Notes under the pieces: generated by a model
Seen by the model: only the letters and a program-made list of their open reading frames with translations
Told to the model about the DNA's origin: nothing
Database searches by the model: none
Assembly: GCA_027943245.1 (NCBI GenBank)
Contig: JANDJZ010000436.1
Location: 1 to 32,076, forward strand
Source of the DNA: Acanthamoeba sp. SK_2022b
Lineage: Eukaryota; Discosea; Longamoebia; Acanthamoebidae
Reading direction: 5' to 3'
DNA: 32,076 nucleotides
Position numbers and translations under genes: made by a program
Shown here: positions 12,540 through 23,178 of the stretch, piece after piece
Layout: each line of letters starts with the position of its first letter
Position numbering within the stretch: the stretch's first letter is position 1

Positions 12540-13054
12540 TTGTGCGTTTGTGTTTAGTAGTGGTTGTGCTGCGGCACAAATTGGCCTTTTTTGTCAACGC
12601 ACACCCTGCTTCGCGGAAGAGTTCTCGAGAAGCGGAGAACACAGAAACAAAGGCGTCAAGGAGGGGGGGTAGAATGGTTTGTGAAGAAAGATGTACAGTG
12701 CTGGTACAGAGGAGGGGGGAGGGCTCTTTACAGGGAAGGGGAGAGAGACAAAATAATAAGAATTACAGAGGAAGACGAAAGGCCGGAGGGGGAGGAGAGA
12801 GAAACGAAGATCGCCTCTTCTGGGTGTTCGTTCCGCCTCTTCGTTTCCGTTAACGGTGCTTGCTTCGTCGTTGGGCTTCGCGTCATCGCCGCGTGCCGGC
12901 CGCCCTCGGCCGGTTGGTCGTCGAGGCAAACATGCAGAATCTTCCGCGCTAAGCGAGGTCGGCGAGGGTCTCAGCGGGTGACGGAGAGGACAGGCGGATG
13001 AGGAGCGACGAAGTGTTCGGGAGGGATCAGGTGCTGGTGAGCCCAGGCTCGAGC
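12540..13054. other. Intergenic, no gene seen
   Basis: This 515-base gap lies between the DUF488 start and the TALE stop. It is purine-rich on the plus strand around 12660-12800 (pyrimidine-rich on the coding strand), which fits a promoter or untranslated DNA. Several overlapping open frames exist on both strands without a family pattern. Confidence 0.45.
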
Positions 13055-15019
13055 TCAGATGTAGTACTGGGTGGTGCCGGAGTCGAGCTCCACTCCTCCG
13101 GCCGGCCCGGCGGACATAGGCTCGTACTGCTGGTAATGCTGCGAGGACTGGAGGGCGCCGTCGCCGCTGCCCTCTTGCGTCTGGCCCATGTCGTCCACGT
13201 GCTGCTGGATGGCCACCTTGCCGCGCTTGGCCTCTTCCTCGAGGCACTTTCTCTTGTAACGGATGCGCTTGTTGCCGAACCAGTTGTTTACTTGGTTGAG
13301 GGTGAGGCCGCAGTGCGACGCCAGCATCATCTTTTCCTCATCGCTCGGGTAGGGATCGTTCACTACAACAAGGCGAAGACGAGGAATATGAGCCAAAGCT
13401 CCGCAAAGAAGCGGGGGGGAGGGGAAGGTGCATCGTACGGTGATTGAAGAACCAGGTGTTGAGCACTTCCGTGGCCTTCTTGTTCAAGCTCCTTCTCTTC
13501 TTCTTCACTTGGTTGTAGTGCTTCTGGAGCAGTACGATCGCGTTGCACACGCTCTGCGTTGGTGCGAACAAATCATCGGATCAGCGCTGCGGGTGGTTTG
13601 TGGGGGGGGGGGACAACGGATAAGGTGAGGGTTCAAAAAGAAGAGGCGCACCTGTCTGAGCTGAGTACGAAGATAGTCGAAGCGCTCCTGAAGGACGGCG
13701 AGCTTCATGGATTGCTCCTTCTCGGTAATAGGGCGCGTGGCGACCTGAGCCTTAAGGAGAGACATCACGTGCGAGGCGTACTGGTCGGCCACCAGGTTGA
13801 GCTGGCCGAGCTCCACCTCGTAGGCCTCCTGGAGCTTCTTCACCTTCTGGATGAACTCCTCGCCCTTGCTGGTCTTGGGCGCCGAGGCGAGATTGATGCC
13901 TTGGGATTTGCAGAAGCCATCCAGCGACCAATCGCTCAGGCCGGCGCTGGAGCCGCTGCTACGCTGTGATGGCGTGCCGCCGGGAGAAGACGAAGTGGAG
14001 GGCGTGGCGGGAGAGGGAGGCGAAGCGACAATCGAGGCCAGGTGAAGGATGGACTGCTGTTGGCGCGCCGCCCATTCGCTCTCGTGAGGGAGATTCTTAC
14101 CCCCCACCGCGCCGGCGACTACAAGCATCATCGGATGGAGGGGGTTGGCCTCGAGCTTGACTTTGGTGTCCTCCATGTTCGATCCTGCCCCCGAAGTTTC
14201 AATCATCTCGACATTGTTGATTATGCCGGCTAGCTCGGTGTCGAGGATGGAACCATGTGTCTCCTTGGTCGACGTCGACGCCTTGCCGCTCAGCGGGAAG
14301 AGCTGCTCAATCGACGCGTCGATGACGGAAGGCGAGAGGGAGGGGGCAATAGTGATGGTAGCCGACATCGGCGGCATGCTGGAAGATGACGAAGTCGTCG
14401 AGGAAGAGGGTTGTATGGATGAGGAAGCGGGTAGGGGAAGGGGAGGAGGAGCGCCGGAATACGGGAGATGAAGGCCAGACGAAGAATGAAGTCCATAGCG
14501 GAGGTCGTCGGGGTACATCAAGTGCGGTGGCTGTTGCTGTTGGAGTTGGTGAAGTTGGCTCGAAATCTGATGCTGTTGCTGAAGATGGAGGGGAAGTCCG
14601 GGCAGCATCCCGCCGCCCGGCAACTGGAACGAGGCCGGCGAGGATGAAGGTGACGACGACGGATGGTCGAGGATTCCCGACGACGTGCGGCCGGCGGTGT
14701 AGGCCCCGACCGGCGGGAGGGAAGGCATCATCATCTGCTGATGGTGTTGCTGTTGTTGTCGGAGTTGCTGCTGATGAGCCGCGGAGAGCTGTTGTTGGTG
14801 CATGGCCACAGCCTGTTGTTGCTGCTGCTGCTGTTGCTGGGACGGTTGCTGAGGCCGCCCACCCGCCACGACATAGCCCGACCGGTTGGGCAGAGTCATG
14901 ATGTCGGATGCGTTGGTCAAGATGCTGATGCCCTGCTGGTGGTGGAGAGGCGAAGGAGGGAAGTAGTGCTGCGGCTGCTGGTGCTGGCCCACCTCGGCCG
15001 CGTAGACGGGAGTAGTCAC
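13055..15019 (-). CDS. TALE-class homeodomain transcription factor, PBX-like
   Basis: DNA-binding regulator in the nucleus. Exons: start-13652, 13553-13439 and 13362-13055. The homeodomain reads [20 protein letters not shown] then [38 protein letters not shown]. The three extra residues between helices 1 and 2 (PYP) and WFGNKR in helix 3 define the TALE superclass and are closest to PBX. Before it lies a helical block ([20 protein letters not shown] to [14 protein letters not shown]) comparable in place to PBC/MEINOX partner-binding domains. The N-terminal half is low complexity: Gln runs coded near 14740-14850, Ser/Pro tracts. The 5' limit is uncertain: the frame stays open to 15019 and beyond without ATG. 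The first ATG is at 14899 (556 aa); an upstream exon is possible. Confidence 0.88.
14740..14850 (-). repeat. CAG/CAA-rich polyglutamine tract
   Basis: Runs of glutamine codons, including nine in a row and several shorter runs with histidine, sit in the N-terminal activation-type region of the TALE factor. Mixed CAA/CAG coding suggests a stable tract. Length variation between strains is likely. Confidence 0.75.
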
Positions 15020-16145
15020 GAAGGAACTAATCTTTGACTGACGGGAGGTGTCGCGGGTTTCTTTATGGGAAGGCGCGTTATGAGCTGAAGCCGCGCGGAG
15101 GAGAGACGTGCAGAGAGGGGGGCTTCAACAGCACAGTCGCATATACCAGACGACGTGCGGTTGACAGTTGAAATGAAAGACTGAGGGGCGATGAGACGCG
15201 TGGTCGGGATGATGAGGAGGAAGGGGCCTCGACGCAAGGTCGCCTGCGGTTGAGGTCGAGTTGACTGAAGACTGCGGACCGCTGCTGTTCGGTTATGTGG
15301 TTGCGGAAGGCGAAATGGCGCAGAATGACAACTGGCAGCGCTTGTCGTCCGCCGGCCCAACTGTCAAATTAATGAGACGCGCGTGTCATTGGCACGAAAC
15401 GTGACACCATTTCTACGGCTTCTCCACCGCTTCGCCACCGCCACGGTTTCGAATGCCGTTGCCGGCTTACGTCCATTTTTGAAAGTCGAAATTTCGATGA
15501 CTGCATGTGCGGAGGGCGAGGCCCAAGGACGCGATCTGCTGATAACGGCCACTACAGGGGAGGTTGTGCACGGGGAGGATCGAGAAACTAGCACAGTGGA
15601 AGCGCGTAAGTGGCTCTGTGTGAGGAGTATGAGGTCGCTCGTTGCCAGTGGCCAACGTGATTGAAGGGCGGCTTACCGACCGTGGTGTGCTCGTTCTCGA
15701 GTGAGAATTGTCAGCACCATCAACGGCGACAGTGGCTAACTGTTAGCGCGAACAAGTGGAAATCATTATCTGACGAAACTTACTTACCATGCTTAACTGT
15801 TAGTTCGCCCAAGGGGAAGACATTAACCGGCGTATTCGAGAAAGGATCTCGTTGGTTGAGTGTCGTGGTCTGAGAGAACCAATGAGCATGAAACTGTACC
15901 AGGTGTTGTGCACCGCCACTAACGATAGACTGTGCATGATGTTCATGCGCTGGCAAAGTTGTTTATAGGCCTGAAACGCACCCTACGCAGGTGTACGTAA
16001 GGAGGATCCCGCCAGCAGCGGTAGCAGACCCCACCACAAGTCTAGCCCCGCACCTTTGGTTCGTGAACTTCCTCGTCCCTACCGAACGAATTTCTTTGTC
16101 CCAGCTCAAGTTAGTTTATTGGACGTCTTTGCCAATCGGTCGTAG
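15020..16145. other. Long intergenic stretch, promoter side of the TALE gene
   Basis: About 1.1 kb without a supported gene. A 93-codon frame on the plus strand at 15383-15664 overlaps minus-strand frames and shows no family pattern. This size is large for the window and may hold the control region of the TALE factor, including an undetected first exon. Confidence 0.45.
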
Positions 16146-16501
16146 TTAGGGAATGTTCTTCATCTTCTCTGGCTTGCCTTTGGCCATGGCGAGGTAGCCT
16201 TTCGAAGTTCGCACAGGGTGATCAGCTGCTCACCGCACAATTCGTGATTCGTGGCTGAGGGGAGTACCGTGAATGACTGCGACGGCTCCGCCCACCCAAG
16301 GCATGTACTTGACGTATTGGGGCCAGTAGGCCAGCGCCGCCTGCATGGCGAAGGTCAAGGTGGTGCAGGGGCAAACACATCAACTGTGGCAAGCAGTACC
16401 AAGCCGGGCGCTATGATGCCGACATGTATCCAATTGACCATCGAGCTATTGTCGTGGCCGATGATGTTCCTGGGTCTCTTGGTGCCGAGTTCGGTGCTCA
16501 T
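16146..16501 (-). CDS. Small two-helix membrane protein, unknown
   Basis: I do not recognise this family. Three exons, 16501-16400, 16340-16268 and 16198-16146, join in phase to 75 aa. The protein starts MSTELGTKRPRNI, has a first hydrophobic stretch (MVNWIHVGIIAPGLAALAYW), a short polar turn (PQYVKYM), a second hydrophobic stretch (PWVGGAVAVIHGYLAM) and a basic tail ending KGKPEKMKNIP. Donors GTACTG and GTACTC and acceptors GCAG and AAAG fit the other genes of the window. Introns are 59 and 69 bases. Two membrane segments with a His-Gly pair and a lysine-rich end suggest a small organelle or endoplasmic membrane protein. An alternative first donor (GTTGAT) would add four residues. Real splicing is unproven. 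Confidence 0.55.
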
Positions 16502-16905
16502 GTTTGTAAGAAAGATGGATGCGTCAGGGTTGCACTGCGCCAGCGTTTTGTGGTCTTGTGCCGCCCTGAGGGGCCGTTTTAAAAGCGTCTCCTGTCACCC
16601 AAGGTCATTTCCGCTCCTTCTCTTCTTATTCTCCAGTACTTCAGCGTGAGTGGTCGGCGAGTCATGTCTTGCAAGACTCTCGCGGTGATCAGCTCGAGCC
16701 TCTTCTTGTTCAGTTTTCGTGTGGAGCACAGCTGCGGTTACTGGCAAGTCGATCAATGGTGATCAACAAGCGAGTGTCGCATGCAATCACCGCGCGTCGT
16801 GCGCCTTGAGCGGAGCATCCGATGGACCGGGTCGTTTCATTTACAGTGTTAGGGCGAGGGAAACAACCTGCAGCGCCAACGACGTCCTTGCGCGCGGCGC
16901 TCGAC
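16502..16905. other. Intergenic, no gene seen
   Basis: Gap of 404 bases between the small membrane-protein gene and the stop of the JmjC gene. No conserved coding pattern is visible on either strand. Confidence 0.45.
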
Positions 16906-19900
16906 TCACTTGCGCTTGCCGCCGCGGGCGAGCTTCTTCGAGAGGCGTTCGCGAGCGGTCGTGCTGCTCGCACTCTTCTTGACTGCGGTAACGCCGGACA
17001 GAGAGAGGGACGCTCGTCGTGCCGCCTCCTGGGCTGGTGTGGCTGGGGCCGCCGCAGCTGTTCAGCGAGAGAGATGGTGAGCTACGATAGTGGATAGGTT
17101 GCAGACAGTGTGACAATCGCACCCTTGGCCTCCTTCTTGGCTTTACTGGCCTTGACAGCCTTGCTGGGCGGCTTCTTCGCCTTCTTAGGCTTCGCGGCCT
17201 TGACCGGCTTGGGCCCAGCTGAGAGCGAGAACTCGTCGCCATCCGATCCCTGCAGCTCCTCATCTTCGAGCTCCTCCTCGTCCTCCTCTTCGGCCCTTCT
17301 CGCCCTCTTGTGTGGCTGTGGCTTGTGCTGTCGCGTGTTGTGCTGAAGTTGCTCTTGTGACGCGTCCGCGAACGGTGGCGATGTTTGCGGGGCGGGTTGA
17401 GAGAGTTTGATTGTAAAAGGCTTGTAGGGCGGCAGCGGGGCTGCTGCGGAAGAGGCGTCGTCAGGCGTGGGCGAAGCGGAAGAGAGTGTGGATGCGGTGG
17501 CCGCGTTGGAGTGAGATGAAGTAGAGGTCGCAGTCGTGGCGAGGAGGTCCGGCGAGAGTGCGCTCTTCTTGATGATGATCTTGATGGGCACGTGCTCCTC
17601 CTTCTCTAATCGTGGTTTCCGTGCCTCAAGCTCGGCCGAGAGCTCCTGCAGCAGGGCCTCGGGGTTCTCCATCTCGGGTGGCACCTGCGCCCGATGCTTG
17701 AGACGCTCTGCAATTGCGTGTTGTGGTAGTGGTGGTGCATGTTGAGAAAGAGAGAGAGAGCCAGATCCGTGGGGTTAATTCTCTGAGAAGCCCCCCTCCC
17801 AAAAAAGCCATGAGGCCCGTTACCAAGGTCGTGCGGGTGGTTCAGCCACAGCGTGAGCCTGGCGACCAGATCGACCAGGCCTGTCCTCTCAAACTCCGAG
17901 AGCCCCCTTTTGGTGTCTGTTGAAAAGAAGAGGGGACGAGGCGCGTGAGCTTGAACCGGTCGAGGCGCAGAGCCTTCTCCTCTCGGATGGGAATTTGATG
18001 GTGGTAATAGGAAGAAAGACATTTGGGAGGGGACACACCTCGCAGCTTATTGAGATACGTCTGCGCCGCATACCACTGCATCATCTCGAAGAGCGGGAAA
18101 CGGAACTTGCCCTCCGTTCGGGTCCGCTCCTCGATCTCGTAGCAGCGCAGCTGCATGGGAATGCTGAAGCCATGGAGGAAGTTGCCACCGAACACGAGCG
18201 AGTCTTCGGGCGTATATACAGCGTGAATCTACCGCCCACACGCACACAGCACACAATAGCGCAACACCACACAACCGAGTGGTGAGCCCAAGCGAGAAGG
18301 TGGAGTAAAGGTGGATAGTTGTGGAATGGTACCCAGCCAGTGGGAATCAGCATCGTGTTGCCCGGGTTTAACTCGATCTTGTAGCAATGGTCAACCTGCC
18401 ATGTTTCATAGGAGGTGGGCGTGAAGGGGTGAGCGAAGGGGATTGGGTCTCCCTCAACACACTATCAAGAGAGAGAGAGAGAGAAGAGGAAAGTAGAGGA
18501 GATAGCTGTGGCGGCATGAGTATACCTTATCGGCAAGGAAAATATTGCCCTGCGATGGAGAGGTTACCCACTTCTCATACCGCTTCAGGTTCGCCAAGGT
18601 GGGTTCTATCATGAAGAACACCTTCTTGCCCCACAGCACGTGGTACCTGTACATGGGCACACGCACACGCATGCCACCACACGACACAATTGAGACTTAC
18701 AATCAGGCACGAAGGCGATCGAGCAGAGAAGGCGATCGAGCAGAGAAGGCGAAAAGCGGATCGCACCACACGGACGAGCCGCCAAAGTCGATGTGGAAAT
18801 CCGTGTAGGAGCCCTTGACGCTCATCAGGCAATAGTGCTGGACCTTCGGATAGTAGGCCCTCAGCTTCAGTTCAGCTTCTGGAACCGAGGCCGGGGTCGA
18901 CGTTGGGTCTGGGGCGGAGGCGAGCGCGGGGCCGGGCTCGGGCTTGACCGCCGACGCGGCGTTGCCCAGCTGCTCCAGGCCAGCCAGCGCCAGCTCGAGG
19001 GTGTTCTTCTCCTGCCCGGGACTCTCTGCGGGTTGTTCGCTCTCGCCTGTCGCGGCGCTCTCCGTCGTCGTGCTCGGCACTGTCGACGCAGCCGGCTGTG
19101 AAGCTACCGAAGCGAAGAAAGGGTCAGTCAGTCTGTAAGCCAATCACTTTTACACATACGAAGAATCCGCGCGGAGTGCGTTCGGTGGGAAAGGGCCTAC
19201 CCACGGGCTCCCGTTTTACGGCGCCGCTGGTGTTGGCTGACTCGGAGGGGTTGAGGGCGCGCTCTTTGAGCTCTCTGGGCCACACGGTGTCCACCCAGTC
19301 AGCCTTGCGCACGAACTTGGGCGCTCGAACCTTCTGCGCGAGCTTGGTCCCGCTGTGAGGTGGATGAGAAGAACGACCATGCAGGAGCGGGACCACAATT
19401 GCTCAAGCAAGCGAAGGGCTACCTGAACTCGAGGCTGATGACGTTGAGGATTCGCTTCCTCTGTTCTGGCGGCTGGTTAAAGTACTGCACCCAGTCTTCC
19501 ATTTTCCAAGACGGCCTGAGCTCCGACTGGTCCATCACATCGATCACATCCAGCTCGCGGTTGCCTGTTTCAGGTGAGGTAAGAACATCAGTCAGCCGGA
19601 CAACGGTTCCTCTATTTCTTTATTAACAAGTTACGGAAAATAATATCTACATTAGTGACGTCGATAAAGCAGTGAACGCACCGACGAGGGCTGCCACGGA
19701 ATCAATGTCAAACGCCTTGCTTGAGGGAAGCTTCATCTCCAGTCCGTTTGGGTTCTTAAACAGGGTGGGCCGCTTGAAACCCGTCTTCTTGAACAGGCTG
19801 CCGTAGGATACGCCCTGTCCGGTTTCGTACATGTCCATGATCGCGCTTGGGTCTTCGAAATGGTGCTCCTGCGGGTACCCACGCACGGAGGGGGGAATTA

Positions 19901-20568
19901 GTGTCGACGCACTCTGGTGGCCCGGTTGTTGCGATTAAGAGGCAGCTGGAGTCTAATGCTGCGTACCAGTATGGTGGCTACGAAATCGAGCTTGCCTGCT
20001 TGGGCCTCCTTCTCTATCTTGTGAAAGTAGTCCTCGTCATCGAGATTATCGTAGATGACGTACTTGTTATGCGCTGCACGGCGCCTCGACGATCGCCGCA
20101 CCTTGGTGCCTGCTGATTCCCCTTCCTCCTCGTTCTTCTGTTCCGTGGGTGCCTCTTCTTCGTCTAAAATGACATCCTGCGCCATGTACTCTCCATCGTC
20201 ATCGTCATCGCTGACCCTCGCTTTCGCCCTGGGCCTGCTCACCGAAGGCTTCCTGCGTTTTTGCTTGGGCGGTTTGACATTGATGGCAGCCGAATTGGGC
20301 TCGTCCGCCGGAATGGACGAGGCATCAGCACTCAGTGGACGCTTAAGCCTTATTGTGACCTTCTGCGGCACAGCTTCAGCTGCCTATCTCAGCAACAATA
20401 CAAACAATCAATGAGTTGGCTGATCGCAGGCTGCACTTTCGCGTATTGCGAAACCATAGGGAAAGCAACCTGAACTTCCTCTGTGGGCAGCGGCTCTTCG
20501 CGTTGGATGAGCTCACCCCCAAGGCGAAGCTTAATCTTGAGCCCCCCTCCCTTATTCTCTTGCTCCAT
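16906..20568 (-). CDS. JmjC histone demethylase, KDM2/KDM7 (PHF2/PHF8) type
   Basis: Fe(II)/2-oxoglutarate-dependent lysine demethylase acting on chromatin. Twelve exons: 20568-20470, 20383-19967, 19868-19682, 19564-19423, 19352-19201, 19103-18767, 18646-18526, 18395-18333, 18228-18039, 17916-17824, 17707-17123, 17057-16906; 845 aa. The core reads [53 protein letters not shown] with iron ligands H436 and D438, T433 and K453 for 2-oxoglutarate, [20 protein letters not shown] with H508, and [20 protein letters not shown]. Spacing matches KDM2/KDM7, so it should be active. I see no PHD finger, CXXC or F-box. The N- and C-terminal regions are basic/acidic, with four alternating Lys/Arg-hydrophobic motifs and lysine-rich tails suiting nuclear import. 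The stretch before the catalytic half (residues 382-417) is Pro/Ala-rich. Confidence 0.93.
18470..18484. repeat. (GA)n microsatellite in a JmjC intron
   Basis: A short GA dinucleotide run lies in the intron between the seventh and eighth exons. A second small tandem repeat, about 19 bases in two copies, lies at about 18712-18750 in the preceding intron. Neither affects coding sequence. Confidence 0.7.
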
Positions 20569-20699
20569 GTCAGGCGCTGGCTCGTCCGCGCTCCTCTTGC
20601 TGTCTCGCTGGCCGTCCTGGTCGAAATCTCGTGTGTTAAAAAAAAAAAGAGGTGAAAATAACAGAGCTGCCTACTTTGAAGCTGCAAGGGCTATGTAGC

Positions 20700-23084
20700 A
20701 AGAAAGACACCATGGCAATGACATGCAACAACCAATCTCTCACCTAGCCCAAGCACCAGGTATAACAGGGCATACCGCTAAACAAGGGGGGGGGTGACCC
20801 ACAAAAACTTGCAATCATTGTGTCCACATGTGCAGTGTTCATGCAGCTCCTCTTCACCACACATCACAACCTGCATGTGGTGCTGATGGCCTTCTTGAGG
20901 TTTATGCTTGCCATACCATTGCATGGTGAACATGGTGTAAAGCAAAGAGTATTGTGCATACTTTTGTGATGGTATTGCAAGCAAAAGTGGCAACAAGAAT
21001 ACCCACAACACATGCCCAAACATGACAACAAAGAGGGTGTATTTATGGGAAAGAAGGTGCATGAGCATCATGTATGCAATGGTATAGCAAGCATAAATGT
21101 CATGACGACCTCCAACATCACATGCCCACACATGACCAATTTGCAGGCTTTTTTGTGGTGAAGGAGGTGCATTGTGTATGTGAGTATGTGATGTTGATGG
21201 TCTTCTTGGCATTTCTCCCTGCTCTACCATTGCATATGCATATGCAATGCTCTTTCACTACAGATGGGCACTCAATCTGGTCCTGCATATGCATGTGTTG
21301 TGGGTATGCCATTTATTCTTTCCAGTCTATATGGTACATATGTGCAGAAGAGGATGCAGCCCTCAAAAAAATCATTGCACAACCTGCATCAGCAAGCCAG
21401 GAGATACACCTGATAAAATCAACTGCCTTACTGACAATAAAATGATGCATGATTCCTGATCAGCTGGCCTTGCACAAATCATCCTGCAAGCACACCAAAA
21501 CTGTGAACAACTGAATAACAGGACATTGGGTGGCAGTGGGAATGCCAAGAAGACCATCAACATCTCATGCTCACACTTGACCAGATGGCAGGCATTTTTG
21601 TGGTGAAGCAGGTGCATGAGCATTGTGTATGCATACATGCCCAGATGGTGGGCATTTTTGTGGTGACAGAGTTGCATGAGCATTGCATGCATGTACATGA
21701 TGGCAGAGCAGAGAGAAATGCCAAGAAGACCTCCAACATCACATGCTCATACATGACCAGATAGCAAGCATTTTTATAGTAAAGGTGGTGCATGAGCATT
21801 GTGTATGTGTACGTGATGGTATAGCAGAGCGAAATGCCAACAAGACCATCAACATCACATGCCCACACACATGACCACACGGAAGGGGAACATTCCCCTA
21901 CTTATATGGCAAAAAATTCCCCACAACTCACTATCCCCATCAGAGTCAGGTTTGGAGTTATCATGACATGCCTTAACACTGGGGGGCACCTCTCATTTGA
22001 TAATAGAGGAGGTTTACTAACATGTTGCACGCCACACAGTGGACTTGGGCACCAGGCTCAAGATGAGAGCTGTTTGCTTAAGTAGCTGACAATACTGAGC
22101 CAAAATGGGCAGAGAGGAGGCAAGGCTGCCAACATTGCCCCAACATTGGCTGCATTGGGTTGTAGTGGCCTGCTGCTTGTGCTTCTCCTACGTGAGGGTG
22201 AGTGCAGAAAGGTGTGCACATTCCCTGTGCAGGCCTCGAAGTTCTTCCTCTTGCTGTTGTTCTGTTTTTGTTTAAGAGGTGTTTATTTCCTCTATCTTCA
22301 ACACATGCACAGTGCTGTTGTGGAGCTCCTGATGCCATACTCTTCTTATCATGAAGATAAGCTTGTGTTTGCACCTCAGCAACCTCTTGGTGCCACTGCA
22401 TTGCAGCTTGTTCTGATATTCTGCAGCACCACAGTGTTATAACTGTGGGTTATGCACATTGTCACAATAAAGCATTGTGTCTTTGAAAAAGGGATGATGG
22501 TGGGATGCTGCTGAGCCAATTCGGTACAATAAGTGTTCTACTGAATGGCAGAGTCATCCATCTGTTTCATTCAAACTACAAATGATGCATTGCATCTGCC
22601 AGTACTTCCACTTTGTGGGTGCAGAGAAGGAGAAGAAGGGTGTTCATTATGTGGCTGCTTGTTGGCACCAACTGCTGGATGGTATCTTTAATGACACCAT
22701 CAGAATTTGGAGGTCCAGAACACTTCAAAGGGAGGGCCAACGTGTATGTCTTCTCTCTTCTCCAACACCATTTCCCACACAACTTCACCTACTCCTTCTT
22801 TGCATCCTACCATGGGCATGGAGTTGTGACACAGCAGCATCACAAGGGGAAAACAATTTTAACACCACAACACACCCATCCATACCTCCAGTGACCTTGC
22901 CTCAATCCTCAACACAATCCACCACACTGCACAGATCCACACCACTAAAGATTTCCACACTTGTTTACTTTTGGTTCTATAAGATGGCACTGAGTTCTGC
23001 AATTGTTAAACTTTTCAAAAAACTAACATTGCGTTTAAAAAATCATGGAAGTCTACAATGTAAGATTTTCCGGCGTTAATATAA
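20700..23084. other. CpG-depleted, TG/CA-rich block, first part
   Basis: By hand I count about 13 CpG in some 2.4 kb here, against dozens per few hundred bases in the flanking exons. TG and CA are abundant. Open frames on both strands are long but overlap each other and look like by-products of the repeats or decayed sequence. No intact gene is supported. The pattern fits long-term cytosine methylation and deamination of old mobile or repeat DNA. Confidence 0.75.
21004..21895. repeat. Degenerate ~115-bp repeat array with 60-bp sub-duplication
   Basis: Related units recur at about 21004-21111, 21112-21230, 21555-21640, 21640-21730, 21731-21845 and 21846-21895 (partial). Shared pieces include CAACATCACATGC, CATGACCAGAT, GCATTTTTGTGGTGA and GGTGCATGAGCATTGTGTATG. 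At 21580-21639 and 21640-21699 a 60-base segment is directly duplicated with few changes. Between 21231 and 21554 the similarity is weak. A looser relative starts near 20820. No terminal inverted repeats or target-site duplications were found by eye. Confidence 0.7.
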
Positions 23085-23166
23085 GACGACGTGGCCGAGT
23101 GGTTAAGGCGGTAGACTAGAAATCTACTGGGGTCTCCCCGCGCAGGTTCAAATCCTGCCGTCGTCG
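23085..23166 (+). tRNA. tRNA-Ser (anticodon AGA)
   Basis: An 82-base cloverleaf with acceptor stem GACGACG/CGTCGTC and discriminator G. The A box (TGGCCGAGTGG) and B box (GGTTCAAATCC) for RNA polymerase III are present. The anticodon loop CTAGAAA, closed by GTAGA/TCTAC, gives anticodon AGA, reading UCU and, when A is modified to inosine, UCC and UCA. The long variable arm (GGGGTCTCCCC region) is typical of serine tRNAs. There is no intron and no encoded CCA. Confidence 0.95.
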
Positions 23167-23171
23167 ACTCC

Positions 23172-23178
23172 TTTTTTT
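23172..23178 (+). terminator. RNA polymerase III terminator of the tRNA
   Basis: A run of seven T begins five bases after the tRNA end, as expected for Pol III termination. Confidence 0.85.

Noticed and set aside
13559..14901. Several plus-strand frames across the TALE gene
   Set aside because: They are shadows of the polyglutamine and Ser/Pro-rich first exon.
15383..15664. 93-codon plus-strand frame in the TALE upstream region
   Set aside because: No family pattern, no ATG context or splice support, and a competing minus-strand frame; could be chance in GC-rich DNA.
21555..21730. CRISPR array in the 60-bp direct repeat
   Set aside because: Only two degenerate copies, no spacers, and a eukaryotic setting.
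20778..21880. Long minus-strand frames rich in Met, His and Cys in the repeat block
   Set aside because: They change with the repeat units, contain no domain and lie in CpG-depleted DNA; best seen as repeat by-products.
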